The notes: generated by a model from the sequence alone, not told the origin. 64,000 nucleotides of DNA from PALSA-1353 sp050012375 (GCA_050012375.1 JBEKHH010000005.1:1-64000); one strand, 5' to 3'. Counted from the first letter of the stretch, positions 17,194 to 25,330 are shown. A program made the numbers and translations.

Positions 17194-17289
17194 ATGAACG
17201 TCATCTACGCCATTCTCTCGATCGTTGGATGGGCCTGGTGCCTCCTGGCCGCGGCGTATCTCTTTTTCCGGCGCAGGCGTCCGCAATGA
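17194..17289 (+). CDS. 31-residue single-helix membrane microprotein
   Basis: The ORF runs ATG at 17194 to TGA at 17287-17289 and encodes one hydrophobic helix (IYAILSIVGWAWCLLAAAYL) followed by FFRRRRPQ, so the helix should sit with its basic tail in the cytoplasm. It begins 12 nt after the previous stop, and its stop overlaps the next start as ATGA, exactly like the other junctions of this operon. That coupling and the clean N-out topology signal make it a likely real gene despite its size. No family is known to me. Confidence 0.6.
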   Translation: MNVIYAILSIVGWAWCLLAAAYLFFRRRRPQ

Positions 17290-18749
17290 CCGAAGCTTCC
17301 GATCCAGCCAAACATCAGCAACTGGAACGCCAGTTCATCGCCCACGTCGAGCGCCTGCTCAGCGACGATCGCCTGCGTCTGCCCACCGCCCGCGGCCGCA
17401 AGCACGCCATCACCCTCATTCGCGATGTCAACCACCTCGATCGCGGCGTCGAACTCAAGCGACTCATGTACGACATGGGCAAGCCCGATCGTCAGCTCGA
17501 AAGCCAAATGCCCGTCGGCCAATCCATCGAAGTCGGCCTGTGCCGGAAGAAATGGTGGTTTTTTAGATCCTGGGTCGGCCGTTTTCGCGCGGTATCCATT
17601 TCGCCGACGCGGGCCCTGATCGCCGGGCAGGCTCCCGCTCCCGCCTCCGCCGCCGATCTTGCCCAAACGCTGGCCTCGCTCCCGCCGCCGCTATCCGGGA
17701 TTCCCTCCACCGTGGCGATCATGTCCACCAGCGGCTTCACCCCCGATGCCCGCGACGCCGCCTCGCGCATGAGGGATCGCACCGTCATTCTCGTCTGGCC
17801 CAACGAATCCGGCGGCTGGAGCGTCGCCGCCGGGCCGGATAACCAGGATTTCGTGGAGCTTTTTGATCCGGAATTGGACCTGGAAAAGCGCGCCCGTATC
17901 CGCTCGGAAATCGACGCCAATCGAATTTCTCTGCAAGCCGCGGGGATTGCCGCCGATAAATTGGCGGCGAAATTGCAGCTTTCACCCCAACTCGTCGATT
18001 CTGAGTTAAAATCCTACGCCAGGGAAAACCCGGGCCTGACAGCCAAACGGCTGGACGGCCGGCTGGTCTTATTCCGGGAAGGTTCCGCGCCGCTGACCGC
18101 CGGCGCCGCTTCGGGAGGTGCCGATATGCCGTTCATCGATCGCGTCAAGTCCCTCTTCGCGCGCAAGGGCGAGGTGGAAAAGAAAATCGCTTTCCTCTCC
18201 GAGCGAAGGACCGCGCTCAGCCAGCAGCTCGATCGCAGCTACGAAGACATGGGCGTCATGGAAGGCAAGGAAGCCGACCTTCGCCAGCAATTCAAAGATG
18301 CCGCCAGCGATCTCCCGCGCCGGCGCATCACCGGGCAAATGCTCCAGCTCCGCAAGGACATCGAGCGCCGCCAGCAATTGCTCTCGGTCCTCAACCAACA
18401 GATCAACGTCGTCAGCACCCATCTGCATAACCTGGAATTGCAGCGGCAAGGGAAAACGGCAAACCTTCCCGACAGCGAAGAGATGGCCGCCGACGCCGCC
18501 GCGGCCGAGGAAGTGCTGGCCGAGCTTCAGGCCGGAAGCGAGCTGGCCGATTCCGTCGGCTCGCCGATGCACGGCGGCATGAGCGCGGAGGAGCAAGCGT
18601 TGTACGATGAACTGCTCGAGGGCACGAAGCAGCCCGCAGCGCCCACGGCCGCGAAACCCGAGCCGGCTGCCGCCAAGCCCATTGCACCACAACCCGCGAC
18701 CCCGCCGCCCATCCCTCAAACCAAGCGCAGCGAACCCGAACCCGGCTAA
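17286..18749 (+). CDS. Winged-helix-like plus coiled-coil (ESCRT-III-like) protein
   Basis: A 487-residue cytoplasmic protein. Residues 1-200 form an unrecognised alpha/beta domain. About residues 215-267 look like a winged helix: GIAADKLAAKLQLSPQLVDS, then AKRLDGRLVLFREG as the wing. From Met281 (MPFIDRVKSLFARKGEVEKK) the protein is almost all helix. A basic first hairpin contains LSERRTALSQQLDRSYEDM, a central helix contains LQLRKDIERRQQLLSVLNQQ, a short GKTANLPDSEEMA break follows, and then an acidic end with EEQALYDELLEG. This is the layout of ESCRT-III proteins, and winged helix plus ESCRT-III is the layout of CHMP7. GGGAGG at 18113-18118 sits 7 nt before Met281, so a separate short product may also be made. 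The start overlaps the microprotein stop (ATGA). Confidence 0.65.
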   Translation: MTEASDPAKHQQLERQFIAHVERLLSDDRLRLPTARGRKHAITLIRDVNHLDRGVELKRLMYDMGKPDRQLESQMPVGQSIEVGLCRKKWWFFRSWVGRFRAVSISPTRALIAGQAPAPASAADLAQTLASLPPPLSGIPSTVAIMSTSGFTPDARDAASRMRDRTVILVWPNESGGWSVAAGPDNQDFVELFDPELDLEKRARIRSEIDANRISLQAAGIAADKLAAKLQLSPQLVDSELKSYARENPGLTAKRLDGRLVLFREGSAPLTAGAASGGADMPFIDRVKSLFARKGEVEKKIAFLSERRTALSQQLDRSYEDMGVMEGKEADLRQQFKDAASDLPRRRITGQMLQLRKDIERRQQLLSVLNQQINVVSTHLHNLELQRQGKTANLPDSEEMAADAAAAEEVLAELQAGSELADSVGSPMHGGMSAEEQALYDELLEGTKQPAAPTAAKPEPAAAKPIAPQPATPPPIPQTKRSEPEPG

Positions 18750-18762
18750 AACAAAAGAAAAA

Positions 18763-19377
18763 ATGGCCCTCATCGACAAAATCTTCGGCCACAAAAAAAC
18801 GCTCAGCCAGTTGTCTCGCCAGGAGCTGCGCAAGGAGGAAATCCTCCTGACCAAGCAGCGCGACCGCCTGTTCAATCGCATCGAGCAGATCGGCACTGAC
18901 AAGCAGAAGATTTTTCAGCAAGGCGCGACGCAAAAATCCCCGGAACTGCGAAAATCCCTGGCCCAGCAATTCGAAATGAAAACCCAGGAGCAGCTCATGG
19001 CCGCACGGGAGCTGACCCTGCGCAGCAAGGAGTTGATGACCGTCAGCCGATTGCGGATGGTCAAGGAGAACAACGAGACCGGCAAGGCAACCGGGCGATT
19101 GAATCTGACGGACAAGGACGTGGCGAAGATCAGCCAGTGGATCGAGGACGACGCGGTCTCGCAGGATGTTTATCGGGACCGCTTGGATACGCTGCTGGAC
19201 CTGGGCGGCCAGGCGGATCGCGATTCGCTGGAATCCGCCGGCCTGACCAGCGCGGGACAGGAACTGATGAACATCTGGAACGACATGGACAAGGGCGCGG
19301 TGAAGCCCGAGCAGGCGTTCGACGCCGCGGACAAAGCGGTAAAAAAGCGCAACGCCGCCGCCGGCGAGAGCGAATAA
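18763..19377 (+). CDS. Coiled-coil protein, paralogue of the preceding C-terminal half (ESCRT-III-like)
   Basis: A 204-residue, nearly all-helical, highly charged protein, last gene of the operon and 13 nt after the preceding stop. Its start MALIDKIFGHKKTLSQLSRQ parallels the preceding gene's internal MPFIDRVKSLFARKG. Both then show a QRDRL or ERRTALSQQL helix, a long second helix, a Gly-Lys break (ETGKATGRLNLTDKD against GKTANLPDSEEMA) and a final helix. The basic N-terminal hairpin with acidic C-terminus (DVAKISQWIEDDAVSQDVYR) suggests an ESCRT-III or PspA-type membrane-binding polymer subunit. This rests on architecture only. It lacks a signal peptide or membrane helix. Confidence 0.6.
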   Translation: MALIDKIFGHKKTLSQLSRQELRKEEILLTKQRDRLFNRIEQIGTDKQKIFQQGATQKSPELRKSLAQQFEMKTQEQLMAARELTLRSKELMTVSRLRMVKENNETGKATGRLNLTDKDVAKISQWIEDDAVSQDVYRDRLDTLLDLGGQADRDSLESAGLTSAGQELMNIWNDMDKGAVKPEQAFDAADKAVKKRNAAAGESE

Positions 19378-19399
19378 TTGGCGCTTTGCCACCAACCCC

Positions 19400-19440
19400 A
19401 TTCTCCCTCTCCCGGTACTTCGCAACTTTTTTGATCTGTG
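19400..19440. repeat. Dispersed ~42-bp repeat, copy 1 (pair with 29190-29232)
   Basis: ATTCTCCCTCTCCCGGTACT, then TCGCAACTTTTTTGATCTG, matches 29190-29232 with few substitutions and two single-base gaps. Here it begins 23 nt after the stop of the coiled-coil gene. Confidence 0.65.
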
Positions 19441-19540
19441 CGATAAGCCCTTGGCGCAAAAAGCAGTTCGCCTCAAACTCGCTCTCCATGTGCAAGGAAG
19501 GAGCGAGCCATGGAAGGCGAACTTCGGATTTTACCCGCCC

Positions 19541-20446
19541 TTATGCTCCCACGCCCAGAACCCTGGCCATGGTTTGGCCGATCGTGGCGGGGCTGTCGGC
19601 GACGGCGATTTTGGCTGATTTGAAAGCGGCGATCTTGGACTCGGCGGTGCCTTCGCCGCCGCTGATGATCGCGCCGGCGTGACCCATGCGGCGTCCGGGC
19701 GGGGCGGTGCGGCCGGCAATGAAAGCGACCACCGGCTTTTTGACGTGCTGCTCGACAAAGGCGGCGGCGGCCTCCTCGTCGGCGCCGCCGATCTCGCCGA
19801 TCAGGATGATGCCGTCGGTTTCGTCGTCGCCGGCGAACATGCCGAGCAGTTCGATAAAATTCAGCCCCTTGACCGGATCGCCGCCGATGCCCACGCAGGT
19901 GGTTTGCCCGATGCCGCGCGTGCTGCACTGCCAGACCGCCTCGTAGGTGAGGGTTCCGCTGCGGCTGATGACGCCGACTTTCTTGCCGGTCTTGGCCTCT
20001 TTGGCGGAGGTGTGAATGTACCCGGGCATGATGCCGATCTTGCATTGGCCCACCGTGATGATCCCCGGACAGTTGGGGCCGATGAGATGGCTCTTGGGCT
20101 TGTCCTTCAGATAGGCGTTGACGGCGACCATGTCGAGAACGGGGATTCCCTCGGTGATGGCGACGAGGGTTGCGATGCCGGCGTCGGCCGCCTCCATGAT
20201 CGCATCCGCGGCGAACGGCGGGGGAACGAAGATCATGGTGGCATCGGCGCCGGTGGCATTGACGGCCTGTCGGACGGTGTCGAAGATCGGCAGGCCGTTG
20301 GCATCCTTGGCGCCGCCCTTGCCGGGCGTGACGCCGCCGACCATTTTGGTTCCGTAGTCGAGGCAACCCTTGGTGTGGAACGCGCCGGCCGAGCCTGTAA
20401 TCCCCTGGCAGATAACTTTGGTTTTCGCGCTGACGAGGATGCTCAT
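19541..20446 (-). CDS. sucD: Succinate-CoA ligase (ADP-forming) alpha subunit
   Basis: A 301-residue protein, the normal length of SucD, which with SucC makes ATP or GTP from succinyl-CoA in the TCA cycle. Visible motifs are the CoA-binding start KVICQGITGSAGAFHTKG, VGGVTPGKGG, GPNCPGIITVGQCKIGIMPG, the glycine loop IGEIGGADEEAAA, and the phosphohistidine loop RMGHAGAIISGGEGTAESK. All key residues are in place. No sucC is adjacent; 20.6 kb holds glycosyltransferases and 19.4 kb ends another operon, so the beta subunit must be elsewhere. The start at 20446 matches family N-termini; the longer frame would read into repeat DNA. Confidence 0.97.
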   Translation of the reverse strand: MSILVSAKTKVICQGITGSAGAFHTKGCLDYGTKMVGGVTPGKGGAKDANGLPIFDTVRQAVNATGADATMIFVPPPFAADAIMEAADAGIATLVAITEGIPVLDMVAVNAYLKDKPKSHLIGPNCPGIITVGQCKIGIMPGYIHTSAKEAKTGKKVGVISRSGTLTYEAVWQCSTRGIGQTTCVGIGGDPVKGLNFIELLGMFAGDDETDGIILIGEIGGADEEAAAAFVEQHVKKPVVAFIAGRTAPPGRRMGHAGAIISGGEGTAESKIAAFKSAKIAVADSPATIGQTMARVLGVGA

Positions 20447-20495
20447 TGGAAGGGGCAGAGGGTATAGGGAAGGCGGATTTGGGGCAAGTTTGGGC

Positions 20496-20616
20496 TTGTC
20501 ATTGGTCACTTGTCATTTGTCACTTGTAGTTAATAGCCCATGCGTTTTGACAAATGACCAATGACCAATGACAAATGACCAATGACAAATGACAAGTGAC
20601 AAATGACCAGTGACAG
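20496..20616. repeat. TCATTTG-type inverted repeat array, copy 1
   Basis: Left arm units TTGTCATTGGTCACTTGTCA face right arm units such as ACAAATGACCAATGACCAAT, giving a long AT-rich hairpin around a short loop (20527-20540). The right arm runs through the start codon of the gene at 20603. The same unit type recurs at 44165-44277. Confidence 0.85.
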
Positions 20617-22078
20617 CATTCGGCTCCTGGGACGGATCGCGGCGGCGATGGCGATCTTCATCGTCATCACGTTTTCGATCCGGCTTTGGGCGGCCTGGAA
20701 AAACTACAACCACGTCGATCCCACGGCCGGGGTTTGGACGGCCGCGGCGGTGGATGCGCGCGATGGGATGCTGTATCGACCGATCGTTTCGGACATCGGC
20801 TACGGAGGTTCGCGATATGCGCCGCTGCACGTGGTTCTTCAAGCCGGGCTGATGCGTCTCGGAATCGGCCCGGTGGCCAGCGGTTATTTGCTGGATGCGG
20901 CCGGCGTTGTTCTGGTGATCGCCGCTCTGTACGCGCTGATGCGGCAACTTCAAGTTCCCCGGCCGAGGGCGGCGGCGATGGCGTGCTTCGTGCTGGCGGC
21001 GTACTGCTATTGCACGACAGCCGGCGGGCTGAAGGGCGACCTGTTGCCGGCCGGCCTGAATCTCGCGGGATTGTCTGCCGTCGTCTGGGCAACGCGACAA
21101 AAGAAATTGCCGGTGGGCCGGCTCTTGCTGCTCGCAGGGGCAATCTGCTTCGTTCTGGCGACGGCGACGAAAGTCACGAGTGTTTTCGGAATCGCCGCGG
21201 CGGGGTTGTGGCTGGCATTTCGAGGGCAATGGCGAGCGGCGTTTTTGCTTGGAGCGGCATGGGTGATTGGAATCGGCGTCGCGGCATGGGCGACGCAGCG
21301 GGCCAGCGACGGCCGGGCATTGGAGATATTTCGCCTCTGTGCTGCCGGCGGCGGCGGAATCGGGCAACTGCTCCTTGGCCCGCAGCGCATGTTTCAGGAA
21401 TCCATCCATAAGGATCGAATCTTCGTTCTGTTCTGGTTGATCGCGCTGGGGTTGGTTGTGATCGGCCGGGCCTGGACTTCGTTGCCGGTCATTCTTTTCA
21501 TCCTCACCTCGATAGGCACGGTGCTGATTTTCGGATCTCCGGGGACCAACATCAATCATCTGGTCGATCTGGACGCGGCGGCGGTCCTGGTCATCGCGAC
21601 GCAGCTCAAGGCATCCAAAGCGCGGTCGCTGGCCGCGCTGGCGGCGAGCCTGGTCGTCGGTTTCACCGGGGTCAATCATCTGGTGCGAACGGTCAGAATC
21701 GTGCACGAAGCAAGGCACGGGCAGATGCTGGCGGCGCTGTCGGACACACATCGATCGCCGATTGCCGGCCCGCTTCTTTCGGAAAATCCCATATTCCCGA
21801 TCCTGGAGGGCGAGCGTCCGTACATGCTGGATTCGTTCTGTTTCCGCACGATTCGAATGAAGCGTCCCCAAATCGCCGAAAGATTCTGGACCGATCTCTC
21901 CGAGCGGCGTTTCCGGGCGGTGATCCTGAATTCGCCTCCCTCGGAGAAGAGTTATGAGACCAATGCCGGCGACTTCGGACCGGGGTTCATCAAAAAGCTG
22001 GAGCAAAGTTACGCGCTATCGGGCGTCCACGGGGAATATTACGTATATCTGCCGAAATCGCCGAAGTCCCCAAAATGA
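20603..22078 (+). CDS. GT-C-like polytopic glycosyltransferase, paralogue 1
   Basis: A 491-residue membrane protein with about ten helices and a soluble C-terminal region of ~100 residues. It shares motifs throughout with the next gene. These include the first external loop DARDGMLYRPIVSDIGYGGS with RYAPLHV, LATATKVTSVFGIAA, GTVLIFGSPGTNINHLVDL, and GPLLSENPIFPILEGERPYM near the end. The loop with conserved acids after TM1 and the GYGGxRYxPLH motif suggest a GT-C transferase using a polyprenyl-phosphate sugar, but this exact family is not one I can name. The start codon lies inside the hairpin repeat, so the first residues (MTSDS) are repeat-encoded. Its stop overlaps the next start (ATGA). 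Confidence 0.72.
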   Translation: MTSDSIRLLGRIAAAMAIFIVITFSIRLWAAWKNYNHVDPTAGVWTAAAVDARDGMLYRPIVSDIGYGGSRYAPLHVVLQAGLMRLGIGPVASGYLLDAAGVVLVIAALYALMRQLQVPRPRAAAMACFVLAAYCYCTTAGGLKGDLLPAGLNLAGLSAVVWATRQKKLPVGRLLLLAGAICFVLATATKVTSVFGIAAAGLWLAFRGQWRAAFLLGAAWVIGIGVAAWATQRASDGRALEIFRLCAAGGGGIGQLLLGPQRMFQESIHKDRIFVLFWLIALGLVVIGRAWTSLPVILFILTSIGTVLIFGSPGTNINHLVDLDAAAVLVIATQLKASKARSLAALAASLVVGFTGVNHLVRTVRIVHEARHGQMLAALSDTHRSPIAGPLLSENPIFPILEGERPYMLDSFCFRTIRMKRPQIAERFWTDLSERRFRAVILNSPPSEKSYETNAGDFGPGFIKKLEQSYALSGVHGEYYVYLPKSPKSPK

Positions 22079-23580
22079 GTTCGATGAGTTTCCTCCGACC
22101 ACAAGACGCCGCGGCCCAGCCGCTGGAAAGAACTTCCCGCTGGCTGACGGCGGTCATGGCGGTGGCGGCGGGATTGATCGTGATCTGCTTCGGCGTGCGG
22201 CTGACGGTGTCGTGGCGCAATTACGGCGACCTGGCAAACGAAGGGGGAATCTGGACCACACTCGCGTTGGACGCAAACGACGGGGTGCTGTACCGCCCGC
22301 TGGTGTCCGACCTCGGCTACGGAGGGACGCGCTATGGGCCGCTGCACGTCCTGCTGCACGCGGGATTGATAAGGGCCGGCATCCCTCCGGTGACGGGCGG
22401 GTTTCTCATCGGGGTGGCAACGGCGGCCGCGGCGATGGCAGGACTCTTTACGCTGCTGCGCCGGCTTGAGGTCCCCGCTTCGCTTGCGGTCCTGATCCTG
22501 TGCTTCTTCTTGGCCGCGGTGTGCGTCCGCTCGGGAATCCTGTCGATCAAGGCAGACCTTCTGGCGGCGGCGCTGGATGTCTGGGGATTGGTGGCGGTGG
22601 TGTCTGCCGCTGACCGCCCCACCGCGCGCTTCTCGCCGGCGATTCCTCTGGCGGCCGTGTGCTTCGCGCTGGCGGCGATGTCGAAAGTCACCAGCATTTT
22701 TGGAATCGTCGCGGCAACTCTCTGGTTTCTGACCAGAAGAGAAAAGAAGAGGGCCGTATGGTTGGCGGCGATATATATCCTGTGCGTGCTCTTGGCGGTG
22801 CTGGCGGTCCAGTGGGCAAGCCAGGGGCGGGCCATTGCGATCTTCAGGGCCTGCGGCAGCGCCGGGGGCGGCCTGCACCGCCTGACCAAGGCGCCGCCCC
22901 TTTTCTTCCAGAGGATTTTCCTGAATGACAAAGCGGTCGGGGGATTCTGGACCGTGGCGATCCTGCTGCTTCTGGCCCGACGCAAATGGACCGACCTGAC
23001 GACGATCCTGCTGATCGTTACCTCGCTGGGAACGCTGGCGATCTTCGGCTCGCCCGGTACGGACATCAATCACCTGATCGACCTGCAGATGGCGTCGCTT
23101 CTGTTGGTGGCGGTGCAATTCCGCTCCGGCCGGATGGCCCGGGTCGTGGTCCCGCTGGTTGCATCGGTCATGGTGATTCACGCCGCCGCTTCGAGCCTCG
23201 GAGATGTAAAAAGGATGCTGGCTGAACATCGCCGCCGAGAGTTGGATGCGGCGCTGCTCGACGCCGGCAATTCTCGCGTTCGCGGCCCGCTGCTGACGGA
23301 GAACCCCGTGCTGCCGATCCTGGCTGGAAACAGGCCATACATGCTCGATTACGTGATGTTCGGCGTGCTGGATTTGAAGGATCCGCGATTCGGCCAAAAG
23401 CTGCGCGACGATCTGGCCAACCAAAGATTCCGCGCGGTGATCATCGGCCCATGGTTGACACAAAATGCCGAACCGAGGGCGTTCAATCCCTGGCCGGAAA
23501 TCCTGGAGCGGATGAAGGAGCGTTACGAGCTGAGGGCCGTGGAATACCGGACCGCGATTTATCTGCCGAAACCGCGGTGA
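22075..23580 (+). CDS. GT-C-like polytopic glycosyltransferase, paralogue 2
   Basis: A 501-residue membrane protein and clear tandem duplicate of the preceding gene. It shares DANDGVLYRPLVSDLGYGGT with RYGPLHV, LAAMSKVTSIFGIVA, GTLAIFGSPGTDINHLIDL, and GPLLTENPVLPILAGNRPYM. The two are diverged enough to be old copies with separate roles, possibly acting on successive sugars. Translation is coupled to the first copy by ATGA at 22075. A mannosyl-carrier synthase-like gene follows 60 nt later, consistent with a donor-maker and two users in one operon. Confidence 0.72.
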   Translation: MSSMSFLRPQDAAAQPLERTSRWLTAVMAVAAGLIVICFGVRLTVSWRNYGDLANEGGIWTTLALDANDGVLYRPLVSDLGYGGTRYGPLHVLLHAGLIRAGIPPVTGGFLIGVATAAAAMAGLFTLLRRLEVPASLAVLILCFFLAAVCVRSGILSIKADLLAAALDVWGLVAVVSAADRPTARFSPAIPLAAVCFALAAMSKVTSIFGIVAATLWFLTRREKKRAVWLAAIYILCVLLAVLAVQWASQGRAIAIFRACGSAGGGLHRLTKAPPLFFQRIFLNDKAVGGFWTVAILLLLARRKWTDLTTILLIVTSLGTLAIFGSPGTDINHLIDLQMASLLLVAVQFRSGRMARVVVPLVASVMVIHAAASSLGDVKRMLAEHRRRELDAALLDAGNSRVRGPLLTENPVLPILAGNRPYMLDYVMFGVLDLKDPRFGQKLRDDLANQRFRAVIIGPWLTQNAEPRAFNPWPEILERMKERYELRAVEYRTAIYLPKPR

Positions 23581-23640
23581 CGGCGTCGATTGGGAATCAG
23601 CGCCGCTCCTGCCATAATCAGGGACGGCCGGGCACATTGC

Positions 23641-24819
23641 ATGGAAGACATCTTGGTTCAATCCGCCGCCGCTTCCGATGCCGCCGGGCATCCGGATGTG
23701 TCGATCATCGTCCCGACGATCAACGAGGCGGAGAACCTGCCGGTGCTTCTGGAGCGGATCGCGGCGGCGCTGGCGGGCGCGAGTTGGGAAGTTCTGATCG
23801 TGGATGACAACAGCCGGGACGCCACGCCGCGGGTCTGCGCCCAGCTTGCCCAACGATATCCGCTGAAGTTGCTGGTGCGGGCCAAGCCGGCCAATGGACT
23901 GAGCGGGGCCGTGCTGCACGGAATGGCGGCGGCGGGTGGGAAATTCCTGTGCGTCATGGATGCCGATCTCCAGCATCCTCCCGAACGGTTGGCGGCGCTG
24001 CTCGAGCCGCTGCGGAGCGGCGAGGCCGATTTCGTCCTCGGGTCGCGCTACATGCCCGGGGGAAGCACCGATGACGAGTGGGGGATCTTCCGCAAGTTCA
24101 ATTCGCAATTGGCCACGTTGCTGGCGCGGCCGTTCGCGGGAAGGACAACCGATCCGATGGCCGGTTTTTTCGCGCTCAAGCGGGAAAGTTACGCCGCGGC
24201 GACGAACCTCACGCCGCTGGGTTACAAGATCGCGCTGGAATTGATGTGTAAATGCCGCGTGAAGACGGTCAAGGAAATCCCCATCCATTTCGGGATGCGC
24301 CAAAGGGGAGAGTCCAAGCTTTCGCTGAAACAGCAGTTCCGATACCTGGAGCATTTGAGCCGGCTGTACGACTTCAAGTATCCGCGCGCCTCGCCGATCG
24401 TAAAATTCTTCATCGCGACGGCGGCGAGCTGGCTGGTGGGGCTGGGGATGTATCTGCCGCTGATCCGCGCCGGAGATGGACAGGATCATGCGATCGCGCT
24501 GGCCTATCTGCCGGCCATTGCCGTGACGGCGATCTTTCACGTTCGCTACGTTCGCACGCAGCGGGAATTCCTCTCGCGGCAAACGCCGTGGCTGGATTTC
24601 GCTGTGATTTCCGTGGCGGAGTGGATCGTGGCGATGGTGTCGGCGTGGTGGATCGCCCGCCGGGTGACCGAGCCGGGAACGTGGGAGACGTTCGTCGTTT
24701 GCTTCGGGTTGGCGACGCTGACGCGGTATGTGCTGAGGAAGGAATTTCTGCTGGATATTCGCGGGCTAAGGCGAACTTTGCCGCGGGAGGCGGAGAGCAA
24801 ACCAAGGTCTGCCGATTGA
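23641..24819 (+). CDS. Polyprenyl-phosphate mannose synthase-like GT2 with GtrA-type membrane domain
   Basis: A 392-residue two-domain protein. The GT-A half shows SIIVPTINEAENLPVLLERI, VDDNSRDATPRV, CVMDADLQHPPERL (DxD site), GSRYMPGG and PMAGFFALKRESY, all hallmarks of dolichol-phosphate mannose synthases. From about residue 258 a four-helix membrane domain follows (FFIATAASWLVGLGMYLPLI onward), as in DPM synthases fused to GtrA-like domains. It should make a polyprenyl-phosphate sugar and may help flip it. It ends an operon with two GT-C paralogues, which are the likely users. The start at 23641 is the Met before the first strand. Confidence 0.88.
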   Translation: MEDILVQSAAASDAAGHPDVSIIVPTINEAENLPVLLERIAAALAGASWEVLIVDDNSRDATPRVCAQLAQRYPLKLLVRAKPANGLSGAVLHGMAAAGGKFLCVMDADLQHPPERLAALLEPLRSGEADFVLGSRYMPGGSTDDEWGIFRKFNSQLATLLARPFAGRTTDPMAGFFALKRESYAAATNLTPLGYKIALELMCKCRVKTVKEIPIHFGMRQRGESKLSLKQQFRYLEHLSRLYDFKYPRASPIVKFFIATAASWLVGLGMYLPLIRAGDGQDHAIALAYLPAIAVTAIFHVRYVRTQREFLSRQTPWLDFAVISVAEWIVAMVSAWWIARRVTEPGTWETFVVCFGLATLTRYVLRKEFLLDIRGLRRTLPREAESKPRSAD

Positions 24820-24868
24820 AGCGGCTGTTTTCATCAATCGCGCATGCTCCTTCATCTCAAAGTTTAAT

Positions 24869-24973
24869 TGAACCGCGGAGATCGCCAAGTCCGCAGAGAC
24901 AGATGGGGAGAAGAAACACAGAAATGATTTTTTCTCCCTTCTTCTCAGCGATCTCTGCGTGCTCCGCGGTTAA
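24869..24973. repeat. Dispersed hairpin repeat, copy 2 (CGCAGAGAC family)
   Basis: AACCGCGGAG, then CCGCAGAGACAGATGGGGAG, can pair with TTCTTCTCAGCGATCTCTGC and GTGCTCCGCGGTTAA. It is the same element as 75-165 and sits between convergent genes (24819 plus strand and 24998 minus strand). Confidence 0.8.
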
Positions 24974-24997
24974 ATAAACCTGCCCGGGGGGGAATCG

Positions 24998-25324
24998 TCA
25001 GAAAATCGGCAGATCGGCCTGGACGAGCGTGGGCTGGCCGGAGCGCGGAAAGAGGCGGGTCTTGTAGGTGGTAATCGCGACGCCGGGGGCCGAGGGCATC
25101 TTGCCGTCGGCGAGGCGGAAGTTCCAGCCGTGATACCGACAGACGGCGCAACCCTCTTCCACCGTGCCTTCGGAAAGATCGTGGCCGGCATGGGGACAGG
25201 TGCTGTCCAGAACGAACACCTTGCCGAGGTGCAGATAAACCGCCAGAAAAAAACCGCCGATGTCCACGCGCTTGGCCCGGCCTTCGCTCAGTTCATCGAA
25301 ATCACAGAGACTCGTCCAGGCCAT
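24998..25324 (-). CDS. Rieske [2Fe-2S] ferredoxin-like protein
   Basis: A 108-residue soluble protein with both cluster-binding loops: CPHAGHDL (Cys, His) and CRYHGWNF (Cys, His). This is the small NirD/ferredoxin-type Rieske fold that carries electrons to an oxygenase or reductase. No oxygenase is next to it; the minus-strand neighbours are a lipoprotein and a sugar oxidoreductase. The Pro-containing end (GVAITTYKTRLF) is as expected for the family. Its partner is unknown. Confidence 0.9.
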   Translation of the reverse strand: MAWTSLCDFDELSEGRAKRVDIGGFFLAVYLHLGKVFVLDSTCPHAGHDLSEGTVEEGCAVCRYHGWNFRLADGKMPSAPGVAITTYKTRLFPRSGQPTLVQADLPIF

Positions 25325-25330
25325 GATTTT

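Noticed and set aside
22039..24582. 847-residue open frame on the minus strand
   Set aside because: It is antisense to two GT-C genes and a GT2 gene with clear motifs. The translation is rich in Arg/Gln/His without any recognisable domain, as expected from GC-rich codon bias.
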